Shown here: in pieces, positions 1 through 19,899 of the stretch
Numbering within the stretch: position 1 is the stretch's first letter
Layout of the letters: each line of letters starts with the position of its first letter
Assembly (NCBI RefSeq): GCF_000220395.1
Contig: NW_004086274.1
Coordinates: forward strand, 1-64,000
DNA: 64,000 nucleotides
From: Ichthyophthirius multifiliis
Lineage: Eukaryota; Ciliophora; Oligohymenophorea; Hymenostomatida
Reading direction: 5' to 3'
The notes under the pieces: generated by a model
What the model saw: the letters and a program-made list of their open reading frames with translations, nothing else
Databases searched by the model: none
What the model was told of the DNA's origin: nothing
Program-made: the position numbers and the translations under genes

Positions 1-1499
1 CATATTATTATCTTTAGGCTTGAGTTAATTTTACAAAAAAAACAATTACTCTAGTATATATTATTAGAATTAAAATTTATCTACAGTATTTTTATTTTGA
101 AATATTGCCATAGAATATATTTTTCAAGACAGATTTTAGATTAATGTTATTTATTTACTTATACAATATAGTATTTTTAGTATTAACAAATATAGTAAAT
201 AATTATTAATTTTTTATATACTTAATATATTACGGATTATTATTGATATATTTAATGACTAATAAATTCAAAATTTCCACCAATAATATAAAAATAATAT
301 TAGAAAAAGTTGAAGATTGTATTTAAATTAATATAGATAATGATTAACAGAATGCCTATTTTATAATAAAATAAAATAAAAGTATTAAATTGATAAAAAT
401 TTTTCAAACTTAACCAAAATAAATATTTTCATTTGTGAACAATTCTTTTGAAAATATTTTCAGTTTTTAAAATGATTTAAATGAAATTTCTCCTAGCAAT
501 ACTAAAGATATAAATGACTAAATTTAAAAATAAACAAGAAAGAATGAATAAATTTAAAATAAAGCTAATTGTGAAACACAAGAAACATAAAATAAAAGCA
601 AATAAGACATCGAAAATTAATAAAAACAACAAAAAAATTAATATTCCTATGAAATTATATCATAATTAAACATTGATTAAGACTTTAAAATAATCTAATC
701 TTCCCAAAATTAACTATTAGTAGAATTATCGAATAAAATAATATTCTATTCGCTTCCTGAATTAAAGCAAATAAAAGAAATTCTATTAAAACCCAACCTA
801 GACTATATTTTCCATTAAACAGAATAGAAAATAATATATTATTATTATGAGAAAGAATAGAACCGTTTTTGTTTCGAAAGGCATGATTTAATTGGAAATA
901 CCCAAAATTTAAAATTCAGTTCAATTTTAACTAATAAAAACACGAATTTTAAAAAAATCCTTCTCTACTCTACTTTTATTATAGACGAATCTTAAACTCG
1001 TGAAGTCCTTTTATTTTCCGATGGTTAATATTTAGTGGGTATAGATACAATTAATTTAGAACAATAATTGCTTGAATAATAAATAGGATTCAATGATAAT
1101 ATATAACTCCAATAAATAAATAATAGATATGTAGCAATTAATAATTTATAAGATGAAAATGATAAAATCCTTATTGATGTACCAAATTATATATATAAAA
1201 AATTCAGCAAATTATAATATGATTGCTCTTTAGGAAAGATACACAACCTTAATAATTGTGCATTTTTAAAACATATGGATGTACATAATTGCAGCTATAT
1301 TTTAAATATATAAAATAATAAATATTAAGAAAATAATGAATTAGAATAAATAGAAAAAATATGGTTCTTAGATAATTTTTTGTTCTTTGTTGACTAGCTA
1401 AGAAACTTAGGCATTTTAAATGCTTAATATTTAAATATTAGAAATTTTGATAAAGTTGAAGATTATATTGATTAATAATAATCAATTTATGCTTTATGA
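1..1499 (+). repeat. Left arm of a 1.5-kb inverted duplication
   Basis: The first 1.5 kb matches the reverse complement of 28929-30444, with long stretches nearly identical. The match covers about 250 bases of upstream DNA plus the whole 414-codon ORF. Base 1 pairs with about 30444, and the match is still running at base 1, so the repeat probably extends beyond the window. Similarity is best in the middle of the ORF and decays toward its 3' end. Seen directly by comparing the two stretches. Confidence 0.9.
255..1499 (+). CDS. Hypothetical protein, 414 aa, duplicated family (copy A)
   Basis: Uninterrupted ciliate-code frame from ATG 255 to TGA 1497-1499, 414 residues, no intron needed. I do not recognise the family. 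The first ~110 residues are rich in Asn/Gln/Lys and look disordered. From about residue 140 the protein alternates short hydrophobic strands with turns (for example LLLFSDGQYLVGIDT), which could suit a beta-propeller; that is only an impression. The upstream 250 bases, conserved with copy B, also hold a TGA-free stretch, so the true start could lie in an earlier exon. A second copy lies on the minus strand at 28929-30191. This copy keeps one frame throughout and is therefore the better candidate for the functional gene. Confidence 0.72.
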
Positions 1500-1818
1500 T
1501 TAATTATATATTTTAATAAATTAATAAAATGATAAATAATAAAATTATAGTATATAAAATTAATAAAATTTTAGTATATAAAAATAATAATTTTTAATAT
1601 ATAATATTGTTTATGAGTTTATAATAAATATCTATATATATTATATGAAAATTAAATTTCTATGATAAAAAAAAAAAAATTATGTATAATAATAAAAAAA
1701 AAAAAAAAAAAATCTGAAGAAAAAAAAAAAAAAAGAAAAAAAAAAGAAAAGTAAAATAAAATAAAATAATAAATCATTATAATAGATAATAAATTAAAAG
1801 TAAAATAAAAATAAAAAA

Positions 1819-1852
<34 letters not shown>

Positions 1853-2319
1853 TAAAAAATAAAAAATAAAAAATAAAAAATAATAAATAATAAATAATAA
1901 ATAATAAATAAAAAATAATAAATAATAAATTATATATAAATAATATATATATATTTTTATTATTTTTTAATATTATCTTAATATATTATGATTTTTTTTT
2001 TATTTTAGTTTTTTATTAATAATTATTACAATCATTTTTACTATGATGAATATTATTAAAACTTCTATTTTTATTTTTCTTTTAATCATATATAATAATT
2101 TTTTTTATTATTATATTTTGCATTCCTTATTAAGTATTTTTATTTTTTTTGGAAATATATAATTTTATTGTAAAATTTTATATTTTGTTAGATTTTCAAG
2201 TTATTATTTAATTTAATAATCGGAAATTATTATTATTTAATGAATTTACTTGTTTAGAATTGTCAACTTCTACTATTTAATTATATGTTTTGATTTATAT
2301 ATGTAAAGTCCTTATATTT
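1500..2319. other. AT-rich spacer with A-rich microsatellites
   Basis: No supportable gene. The stretch 1660-1960 holds poly-A runs followed by tandem TAAAAAA-type and then TAATAAA-type heptamers, so the left arm is separated from the importin fragment by low-complexity DNA. The corresponding spacer beside the right arm (28565-28928) is much shorter. Confidence 0.7.
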
Positions 2320-2880
2320 ATTAAATATTATAAAATATTTAGATTTAATTTATCAAATAATAAAAATTCCTTTATAAAAATATCTAAATCATTAATATTT
2401 AACTCATTTTATTTAGCTTTATCATAAATCATTTCTTTAACTGAATTTTTTAGTAGATTTTAATGATATTTTTAGAATCTTTAGGCTATTTTTGAAAATT
2501 TCGGAGAATTAAAGGCTAATTTTGTAAATAAAAAGAATCCTTGATAATATTAGTTTTATATTAAAATTATAATAGATATAGGATATCTTAAGATTTTTTA
2601 AGCTTATTTTATGGTTTAATGCGCTATTTAGTTTAATTGACTAAAGAAATAAAATAATTAAATAAAAAAGGTGAAAATTAAGAAGATATGAATTGTAAAG
2701 AAAAAACAGCAAATTATAAATATAATTTTAATAAAAAAAATACAACGATAATACTCAATGAGAAAAAATTACAGAAATCCATGAAGAAAAAGATAAATAA
2801 TTTGATGATAATGCAAAAATAAGAAATAAAATAGCAAGCAAATATATATATAATTAAGAAATATTAGAAAGATTTTATAT
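2320..2880 (+). pseudogene. Decayed 3' fragment of the importin gene
   Basis: This stretch aligns, in the same orientation, with the last third of the importin exon at about 27845-28410. Shared landmarks include the run beginning AATATTTAACTCATT, the AAAATTATAATAGA core, and the ATACAACGATAATACTC block before the acidic tract. The copy carries many substitutions and small indels. It has an in-frame TGA near 2440 in the ancestral frame and has lost most of the Glu/Asp tract. No upstream importin exons are present. It reads as a dead partial duplicate that travelled with, or landed next to, the 414-aa ORF. Confidence 0.8.
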
Positions 2881-3403
2881 AAAAATAAAATTTTTTTACA
2901 TTAAATAAAAATAATATACATATAGTAAACATTTAATATAAATTATTTAAAAAAAAAAAAAAGAATAAATTAATAAAACAAAAATTTGGAATATATTATT
3001 ATTAATAATAAAAAATTATAAAAAAAGTAAATAAAAAATTAATATTAAAAAAAAATAATTTAATTAATTAATATTTTTATTCTATATAAATAAAATAATT
3101 AAATTAAAAATTTAAAAATATATATGTATATATATATATATATGTATATTTAATAAATATATTTATATTTATATATATTTATGTATATATATTTATATCT
3201 ACAATATTTTATATTAATTTAAAATATATATATTAGATTTATAAAATTTTCACATATTAATAATAAAAATCTATTAAAATCGATTTTTTTTTTATTTTTT
3301 TATATTTAAAAAATAACTTTATCTAAAAATTATAAAAGATTTATCTATAATATTAATTTTTAATTTAAAATTTTTTTTTTTTAATAATTAATTTATTCAT
3401 ATC
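2881..3403. other. AT-rich intergenic, no gene seen
   Basis: Poly-A/T runs and TA-rich tracts (for example around 3120-3190). I see no open reading frame with protein-like composition. Confidence 0.6.
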
Positions 3404-4171
3404 TCAATATGTCGGTATAATAATAAGTTATTCTTCATCACAATGTTAATTTTGTATTGCACGTTTTTTACAAGGGTTATCAATAACATTATATTCTTTA
3501 GAAATAGTCATATCGATTGCATAAAGCATTTAAACTCCATTAATTTTTTTACATTTAACAATAACAGATCCACCGAAGCTATTTTCTAAGCTCTATTTAA
3601 TATCTTTAAGTTTATAACCCTTATCATTATTAGGACTAATTTAACTTTAGGCAAGTGCTGAAATGGGGTTATATCTATCATGTAATTCTAATACTGTAGA
3701 GAAATAAGATTACTAATCTCCTTCAAAGCAAGTACCGTGTTTTCTCCATTCATGTTAGATGAAAACATTATTACTATTATATAAACCATTCCAGTATTTT
3801 CTCATTAAATTTATTGTATTACTATTCAACTCTGTATAACTGAAAGATTCATGTCCGCAATTTTAAGGATAACCGCATTAGTCATCCTCTATACCATTTG
3901 GCCATAATCCGTGAATATTGAAGTTTTTTCCATCGAAATCTCCGAGGTAATCCTATTAGCAATTGTTGATTTTACAAACTGTACCAGGCCATTCTCTTTC
4001 GAAAGCAAAATATGAATAAGTTCCTTATTAATAAGTCTTGAAAGAACTATGATTATTTTATCTTTTTTGTAAAAAGTATTATTATGAAGACTTTTATTCT
4101 TTATTTAAGTGAATGAATACTCCAGTAAGTAATATAGTAGAGACAAATAATAAGGTTAAGACTTTATTCAT
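3404..4171 (-). CDS. Secreted ribonuclease T2 family protein
   Basis: Single-exon gene of 255 residues, ATG at 4171, TGA at 3404-3406. It begins with a hydrophobic signal peptide (MNKVLTLLFVSTILLTG). Both catalytic motifs of RNase T2 are present: CAS I as FNIHGLWP around residue 90 and CAS II as EWRKHGTC around residue 145. Each contributes an active-site His, and the Glu of CAS II is also kept. WPGTVC precedes CAS I, and multiple cysteines suggest the family's disulfides. RNase T2 enzymes cleave single-stranded RNA through a 2',3'-cyclic phosphate and act in the secretory pathway, lysosome-like compartments or outside the cell. In a phagotroph or parasite, a digestive or nutrient-salvage role is likely (inference). 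Length is normal for the family. Confidence 0.93.
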
Positions 4172-5557
4172 ATTGATTTTTTTTATTATTATTATAATTT
4201 ATTTTAATTTTTGAATATCTTATAGAAATTTTATAACTTTGTTTTAAATTATTTTAACTGCCCCCACGCTATTATTTTTAATTATTAATCCAATAAAATA
4301 GTTTTTATTTTCTACTTTAAAATCATTAAATATTTTTATGATAGAAGTATAAAACTAAAATTATTTATAGAAAATTCAAAAGCAAAATATATTAATTATT
4401 AATAAAATATATGGAATTTTTCGAAAAAATATATAAATGACTTTATTAGTTGCATAAAAAATATAATTATTTTAATTATATAAATTTTCATATGAATATT
4501 TATACATAATTAGATTTTATTAATTGTTTAAAGCCAATTTTTTTTTTTTTTTTTAATTTATAATTTTATATCATATGTTATGTCTAAAATTAATCTGGTT
4601 TAAAATAAAAATACTTTTATTTAAATGAATACCAAAAAAATTAAGCTTTTTGTATGTCAAATAAAATATTTAATACAAAAATAATGATATATTTATTAGT
4701 TTATTTTTATAACTAAAATAAATTATTGTATCTTAATTTTATTTATAAAAATTAATGGAATATAATATAAAAAAAAAAAATTAATTTATTTAGAAAAGTA
4801 TATTTTTATTTTATTGATAGATATTTTATATTTAAATTCTTTATAAAAAAATTTCATTTTATATTTTATTTTATTATTAAATATTATATTATTATAAGAA
4901 ATTACAAATTAAGTATAAATATATATTATTTTTGTATAAATGTTATTTTTAATAATATCTTTAAAAATTATAAAATTATTTATACTTTTGTCATTTTTTT
5001 TTTTTATTAAAAATTAAATATGCATTTATAAAATATCTTTTATAACAAAAAAATATATCATATTTTAGATAAAAAAGCTATTAATTTAAAAAATTTATTG
5101 ATTTTAACTACATAAAGTTATAGTTATTTATTTCTATAAGTATATAAATAAAAACATATATAAATTAAAGTTTTGGTTTTTAATATATATTTAATCATAT
5201 ATATCTTTTTTTTTATTATAAAAATAAATTTATATTCCTAACCTTAATTAACAATTATTTCAGATTTATTCAATTTATAATAAAATATATGAAAGCATAT
5301 ATATATTTAAAATATAAAAAATATTTCTATTAATTTAAAATTTTTATGGATTTTTTTTAAAAAAGTAGTCTCTTAAAAAGCTTAATTTATAAAATAAAAA
5401 AATATTCTTTAAGTAAAAATTATTTTTTAACATATAGAATTAATATTAGATATTAATATTTAATACATTTTTTTTTTATTTAAACATGCAAATTAATTAC
5501 GAAAATTAATAAACATAAATAAATAAATTAATTAGAATTTATCTTTTTGATTTTATA
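4172..5557. other. AT-rich intergenic, no gene seen
   Basis: About 1.4 kb of A/T-dominated sequence with a few isolated GC bases (a CCCCC run near 4260). No reading frame with protein-like composition was found on either strand. Confidence 0.55.
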
Positions 5558-6061
5558 TCATATTAAATAATATTTTTATTTTAAAATTTATATACAAATT
5601 ATAATATACAATATACATATATATATTAATAATTAAATTTTAAACATTAATAATTTTGTTTTTAACTCTAAATTAATAAAATAAAGATCATTTATTGTCT
5701 TATTATACAAAAACACCTTCTCTTTTATTTTTTGATATTTTACATTTTTCTATATCTAAAAAACCTTTAATTATTATTTAATTTTTTTAAATTAAAACTT
5801 AAATAAATTTAATTTACTATTAACAATTTTCTTTACTGGTATTAATACTATAAATATAAATGCAATTATAGATAATATGAATAATGCGAAAATTTAAAAC
5901 TTTAATATATTTTTTTAAAAAATTTAAAAATAATATTTTATTTTTACTTTTTAATAATTATCTATTTATGTGAAGTCTAATAAATTAGCTAGAAATTTTT
6001 ATACACTATAGTTTGATATTATATATCCTATAATAATTCCAAGTATTAATCCAAGAAACAT
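5558..6061 (-). CDS. Small membrane protein, hypothetical
   Basis: A TGA-free frame runs from ATG 6061 to TGA 5558-5560. The N-terminus is a strong hydrophobic helix (MFLGLILGIIIGYIIS), and a second helix (ALFILSIIAFIFIVLIPV) follows after a possible 48-nt GT..AG intron that would keep the frame. A lysine-rich tail follows. Neither family nor function is recognised. The hydrophobic helices and the absence of TGA make it more than random AT-rich sequence, but the 3' end and the intron are uncertain. It lies 168 bases downstream of the PRPF8 stop, on the same strand. Confidence 0.42.
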
Positions 6062-6229
6062 CCTTAATTATATTTTATTAAAAGAACAATTTTTTAAAAT
6101 AAAAATATATACTGTTTTTAAATATTTTTATTATAATTAAAAAAAAAAACAAAAAATATTAAAAATACATAATTATATTATAATATATTATATTATATTT
6201 CGTTTATTATTTAAATAAATAAAAATAAT

Positions 6230-13592
<7,363 letters not shown>

Positions 13593-15211
13593 TTAGTATT
13601 TTGTTTCTTATTTTCTAATTTTTTTTATATTGATTTATATTTAATTTTATTTTATTCTTTAATTCAAAATAAAAGTATTTATTTTTATATATTTAATAGA
13701 CACAAAAAAAGATTTTTTTTTTTTTACATTTTAATTTTTATTAAAATAACTTTTTTTAAAAAAAAAAATTTATAAAAATATAAATAAAAGATAAACAAAA
13801 AAATATATTATAATTTTTTAATAAATAATTTAAATTATAGATTTTTTATTATTTCATAAAATTTATATATTTTTTTAAAAAGTTATTAAATTTTGTTATG
13901 TTATTTTTTATAATTTTTTTATATTAAAGTAATATTAATAAAAATTATTAAATTAATTATTTTTAATTAAATATATATTAATTTATTAAATTATTACAGT
14001 AATAAATATAAACTCAAATATTATAATTATTTTATTGTAAAAGTAATAAAATTATATATATAAATATAAATATATATATATATAAATATATATAATATAT
14101 TATATATATATTTTAATATTAAACTTATATATTATCTATTGAAATTAAAAATAATTTCTTTTCTTCATTTAAAACATTTAAAAATTAAATTTATAAAAAT
14201 CTTTAATATAACAAAAAAATATAAACATAAAACTCACTTGTTTGCTTATTTTATTTTAAATTTAATTGTATAAAACTATCAAATTTTAATTAATATCAAA
14301 AATTAAAACACATGAATCTTTCAAAAAATAATAAAAATTTTTTATATAATTAAATCTTATATATATTAAAATAATCATTTTATATATAAAATTAAATTTT
14401 TTAATTGTTCTATACTTTTATAATAGTAGTAGGTATTTAAGCTCATAAATTTTAAAAAATTTAAATTATAATATATATAAATTTAAGTTTTTAAAAAAAT
14501 ACTTTTTAATGCAACCACTTATAAATTAATTTAAATTTAAAAATATTGATAAATATTATTAATACCTATTTTTTTAAAGCTTTTTTTATTTACCTATAAT
14601 ATAAATCATAAATTCTAATAATATAATATATGAATATTAAAAAACAATAGAATTCGAAATTTTTTTATAAATAGAAAATTATACTTAAATTAAATCTAAT
14701 TAAATTAAATAATTAATATTTTGAAGTTTAAATAAATTAAAGATTTAATATTTATTATACAATAAACTAAATTTCTTTATAAAAATATGAATTCTAAAAT
14801 AATATTAGTTATTAAGTAAGAATAAGATTAACCTTAATTTAATAGAAAAAATATTAAGAATAATAAGACAAAAAAATTTTAAAAGAATAAATTAAAAAAT
14901 GATTGTTAATATAACATTTTATAAATGTTAAATTTATCGAAAAAAAAAAATTTGATTAAAAAAAATGACAAATACGCTAATGTAAAATAAAAGATTAAAA
15001 AATTTAAATTGTTTAATATTAAAATAATTTCATTATATATTTATAATAAAAAAAAATTATGATAATTATAAAAATAAAACTAAATTTTGAATAAATATAT
15101 TTATACAAATAAAAAAATATTTATATGTATATTTATTATATATAAAATTATTTAAATATATATATATTTACATATATATATATATATATTTATTTATATA
15201 TATTTATTTTT
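13593..15211. other. AT-rich intergenic, no gene seen
   Basis: About 1.6 kb between the divergently oriented PRPF8 start and the end of the CEP19-like gene. It consists of A/T runs and TA tracts (14050-14110, 15160-15200). No supportable gene. Confidence 0.55.
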
Positions 15212-16258
15212 TCATATAATATCATAATCTACACTTTATTCCTATTCATAAATATTTTCTTCATCATCATCTAAATCATATTTGAAATTATTAAAAATAA
15301 TGTTATTTTCAATTTGTTAATTATTTTTTATTTTATTTTTTACTAAACTATTATTATAATCTTGATCTTTTTTGCATTATTATATTTCATAGCTATTTTT
15401 TTTTTTACTTTCATTTAAAATGCTTTTTTATTTTAATAGATTATCTTCTTCTTTTAAATAATAATGATTTAAATTAATTTCATATTCTTTTTATTTATTT
15501 TCTATAAAATAATTATCGTCATCATCTTCATCATCTTAATCTTCAAATTCTTCTTATTTTGAATTTTAATTATATTAATAATCATTAGAAAATTCATTAA
15601 TTTATTCATTACTTTTATATTAATTTTCATATAAAGATTAACTATAATTTTCTTATTAATCGTCAATATCTTCTTCAAAATCATCATTATTGCTATAATT
15701 TTTTAATTCGCTATTTTGAAAAAATTAGTTTTCTTTATCTTGTGTTTTTAATTAAAATTATTATTAAATATTAGATTAAGAATTACAATCTTTTTAGCAA
15801 ATTATGTTTGAATTACTTTAATGTAAATTATTTTTTAATATTTATATTAATTCTTTTTTATTATTTTAAATAGATTTATGTTTTTATATATGTTTATAAA
15901 ATATTTTTGTATTTGTATTTTACTTATTATTTAGTTATCATTTATATTTTTTAAATATATATTATGTCTTTTTTATATTTATTTTAAACATTTTTATTCA
16001 TCACTATCATTTTTTAATTCTCTCAATTTTATTTTATGATGATATAATTTTCCTGATTAAGGTATTAAATATTCTAATACTTTTTTTAAAAAAAAAATTA
16101 AAAATTATTTTAAATATATTTTTTTAACTTATAGTCGGTATATCAAAGCTTAAAGCTAGTCTTTTCGGTATAATTTAACATTCTTAATTGTTTTATTTTT
16201 ATATTTTATCATTTTCTTGATATATATATTTTTTTTATATAAATTATTATTTATTCAT
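15212..16258 (-). CDS. CEP19-like centriolar protein with acidic Gln/Asn-rich tail
   Basis: Rebuilt as three exons, with introns 16080-16128 and 15853-15923. The spliced length is exactly 309 codons (308 aa). Residues about 40-105 match the CEP19 core: PTIILEYLIPQSGKLYHHKI aligns with the family's PxIIL.Y.....GK motif. The spacing RH..YL......Q...L...L downstream also fits. Human CEP19 is about 163 residues; this protein adds a long tail rich in Asp, Glu, Asn and Gln. CEP19 sits at the mother centriole/basal body, recruits RABL2 and promotes entry of intraflagellar transport trains, which suits a ciliate. The assignment rests on a short region read by eye. The intron phases independently support the model, because the conserved block only forms after splicing. 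Confidence 0.72.
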
Positions 16259-16412
16259 TTTATATTTTTTAAATATTTAATAATATATATTTTTTTATTA
16301 AATTTGCAATAAAAAAATTTATAAATGTATATTTTTTATTATTATTAAATATATATAAATAATATTTTCAACATTTATATATATTAATGTATTTCATTTT
16401 TTTCTAATCTTA

Positions 16413-16963
16413 TCATTTTTTTTTATAATTATTATTAATTTAGTTAGGATATATACATGAAATATCTAATTCTCTAAAGAATCTAGTATTATCAAGTTTT
16501 CCAATATTTCTATTAGTTTACGATTCATTAAAAACTTCGTAATTATTAATATTATACATTATTTATTTTTTATTTAATGAATTAACTAAACAATTATAAT
16601 TTTTTTAAATATAATCAATAGGATTAGATAGTGATCTTTAAACTTTTAAAATATTGAAACTATTTAATTTTTTTTTTTTATTCTATGTTAGGAAGAGTAG
16701 CATGTATTTACTTTAAATATTGTAAACATTCAACTTTACTTAAAAGTGGTTCATAATCTTTATCATCAAAATCTATAAAAACATCATCTTATAATTTTTA
16801 TTAATTTTTATTAACAACTTTATTTTTCTAAAATAAATTTTAATAATTTATAATATCGTTTCTTTAACTAATACCTTCATCTACACCTTCTTCTTTCACA
16901 ACATTTAAACTTTTATAACTTTGTATATATAAATATTAAGTATTTAATTAAAAGAATATATAT

Positions 16964-16997
<34 letters not shown>

Positions 16998-18904
16998 TTA
17001 TAAATAATGTATATACTATGAATTTTAATTTTATTTTGTATTTTAACTATAATTTAGATATGATTTTTATCTAGATTATGAATTTGTTTAAAATTTAAAT
17101 CGCTTTTTATTTAGAATTTATATATAATAATCTTTATATTATTTTAATTCTTTATTTAAATCTTAAACTTTATCTTATAGATGTTTATAATTTTAAATTA
17201 AATTTTGATTTGTTAGTTCAAGTGTTTAATTATATCTTAATAGTTTGGATATTTAATTTACTATTTTTTTATTATAAATTGAATATTTTTAATTTAATTT
17301 TTTAAAATTATCTGTTTCAATTTCTAATTATATTAATTTTTCATTTTTTTGTATATTATTTTGTGTTGTAACAGTTTAACTTTAAGTTTATTATAGTAAT
17401 AAAGGTTATTATTCAAATAAATATTTTTTTTTTTGTATAATCTTTATAAATCTTTATTATAAAAATTCTAAATTTTTTAATATAAATTTCCTATATTGAA
17501 ATCTTCATCATCGCTTTGTATATTTTTATAAAAAATTAACTGATCTTTTATATTTATATTAAATTAAAATTAAAATTTTATTATAAAAAAAAATTACTTC
17601 TTTTTTTATATGATTTTGTATTTTATAACATTCCATATTAAACAATTTAAAACAATATTTTCTAAATAAAAGAATAAAATATATAAATATATAAATATAT
17701 AAATATATATATTTTTTTATATATATATATTTTTTTATTTAATATTTTTTTTTTTATTAGTTACTTTTTATTTTTTTTTTATTTCTTTATATTCTTTATA
17801 ATATATAGCTGTTTATTATGTTTCCTTTATAATTTCGGATTTCATTTTTTCTATTTCTGTATGAATTAATATTAAATTTATTTATGGAGAAAGAATCTAT
17901 AAAAATAATATTATTAAAAATTAAATAAAAATATATATTTGACATCTCTATATTAAAATGTTTTATTGGAATTTTCATCTGATATAAGTTTATTATTATT
18001 TTAATTTATATTTTTATCGATTTCTATTTATTATATAATAATTTCTTTTTCATATAACTCATTTCTTATTTCTTAAATACGATCTTATAATTAAAAAATT
18101 ATATCTTTTTTAAAATTCTCAGCTTCTTATGATTATTGTTATATTAAAAGTGACTATATATTAAAAAAAATAATATAAATAGAATAATAATAAAAAAAAA
18201 AAAAATTTAAAAAAAATATAAATAAAAATATAAATAAAAATTTAAATATATTGATAAAAAATAAATTTTTTATATAAATATAAATATGAACAAATATATA
18301 TATATATATATGTATATATATAATTATAATAATATATAAATTTATAAATATATATTTTTATCTATATACTTATTTATAAATTATTATTTTCATACTTATT
18401 TTTTTATATTTAATTTTATTATTTGTATATTTTATTCTTTAAATTTTTTTATATTTCAACTTAATAATTATTTAGTAAATATATTTTTATATTTTATCTA
18501 TTTTTTTTTTTTTATTATTATTTGATTTAAAAATTAAATAAAAAACATAAAATACAATTTTATATGTTATTTACTTTTCCTTAAGCTTAGTTTCTGTCAT
18601 TAGATATTTTTTCAACTATTTTTTACAAATAAGTATTTTCTTCTGTAAAGTTTTTAATTAATATATCTTATTATTCATCTGTTAAATTATCTTTTTTATT
18701 TTAATTTTCTAAAATAAAAATATTTTTTTTTTATTTATAACTAATATTCATATTTGAAAACAATATTAATTCTTAAGCTTATTAGTTTAAAAGTATATTA
18801 TTATAATAATCTTTATTTTCTTCTTATTAATCTCTTAATTCTCTTTATAGATTAACAACATTTTAGCCTAAATTAGTTTATACTTGTTAATTACTATTAT
18901 CCAT
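16413..18904 (-). CDS. Long coiled-coil protein, hypothetical
   Basis: Ciliate-code exons run from ATG 18904 (MDNSNQQVQTNLGQ) to TGA 16413-16415, with several AT-rich introns (for example near 18140-18575, 17655-17760 and 16925-17040). The product is dominated by Gln/Glu/Lys/Asn heptad-like segments such as KKDIIFQLQDRIQEIRNELY, and no catalytic domain is visible. A slightly less repetitive C-terminal block contains LSKVECLQYLKQIHATLPNIE. It ends 155 bases upstream of the CEP19-like start on the same strand. A structural or cytoskeletal role is plausible but not shown. Exon borders are approximate. Confidence 0.6.
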
Positions 18905-19103
18905 ATTTATTTATTTTAATTAAAAAATAAAATTGAAAAATATAAATTTTAAAATAAAATATAATTACAAAAACAAAAACTTAAAATATATTATTATGAT
19001 TAATTAATTTTATTTAATTTATTTAATATAAAAATAAAAAAATAATATAAATATTGAAATATTATTAAAAAAATATAAATTGACTATAAAAATTAAAAAA
19101 GAT

Positions 19104-19842
19104 ATGATTACTACTATTTTTAGAGGATGTTTTTCAATAGGGGCATCCAATACATTCGAAAAAGTAAAAATAATAATTAATAAAATTTTAATTATAAAAA
19201 TATAAAGAATCAATAATAAAATAGGCAAGACTATAAGCTACATATGCAAGAGATACAGAACCTCCAGATTAAACAGATATATAATGTTTTTTTTTATATA
19301 AAACTTATATATATGTATATAAAAATATATAAATAAGAAATAATAATGACTTTAACAGGATAAGATTAAGAAACAAGACCATAAATAGCTTTTAGTACAA
19401 TTATAAATAAAATGCAGCATAGTGAATCGAAAAATAAATGGAATTATATAATAAAAAATTTAATTATTTTAGACATTTGTTTAGAAGAAAAATGTTTTGT
19501 TGATGATATTTTTTAGTTAAAAATTGCTCATGTAGAAAATTATAGTGATGTTGAAAAAAAAAATAGTATAAAAATATACTTTTATATATTTTATTTATAA
19601 TGATAAAAAGATGATTTGAAAATAGATGTTTTCATTTAAAAATATTTAAAATATTTAAAAACTAAAAGTAGATTGTATTCAGATAAAACATCCAGTTTTA
19701 ATGTGCCAAGATATGAAAAAAAAAAGTATTTTAGAAAACAATCGATAGATAAATTATTTGATGAACTTGAAGAAATATAAAAGTTTTTCGATTAAATATA
19801 AGATTTATAAAAAACAAATACATATAATTAATAAAATAGTAG

Positions 19843-19899
<57 letters not shown>

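Noticed and set aside
1660-1960. CRISPR-like periodic repeat
   Set aside because: It is a simple A-rich heptamer microsatellite with no spacers, in a eukaryotic sequence.
15502-15687. 61-aa Met/Ile/Lys-rich frame
   Set aside because: Out-of-frame shadow of the acidic tail of the CEP19-like protein.
19019-19228. 69-aa hydrophobic minus-strand frame resembling a membrane protein
   Set aside because: Antisense to exon 1 and the first intron of the ANTH-like gene, whose splice phases and domain match are convincing.
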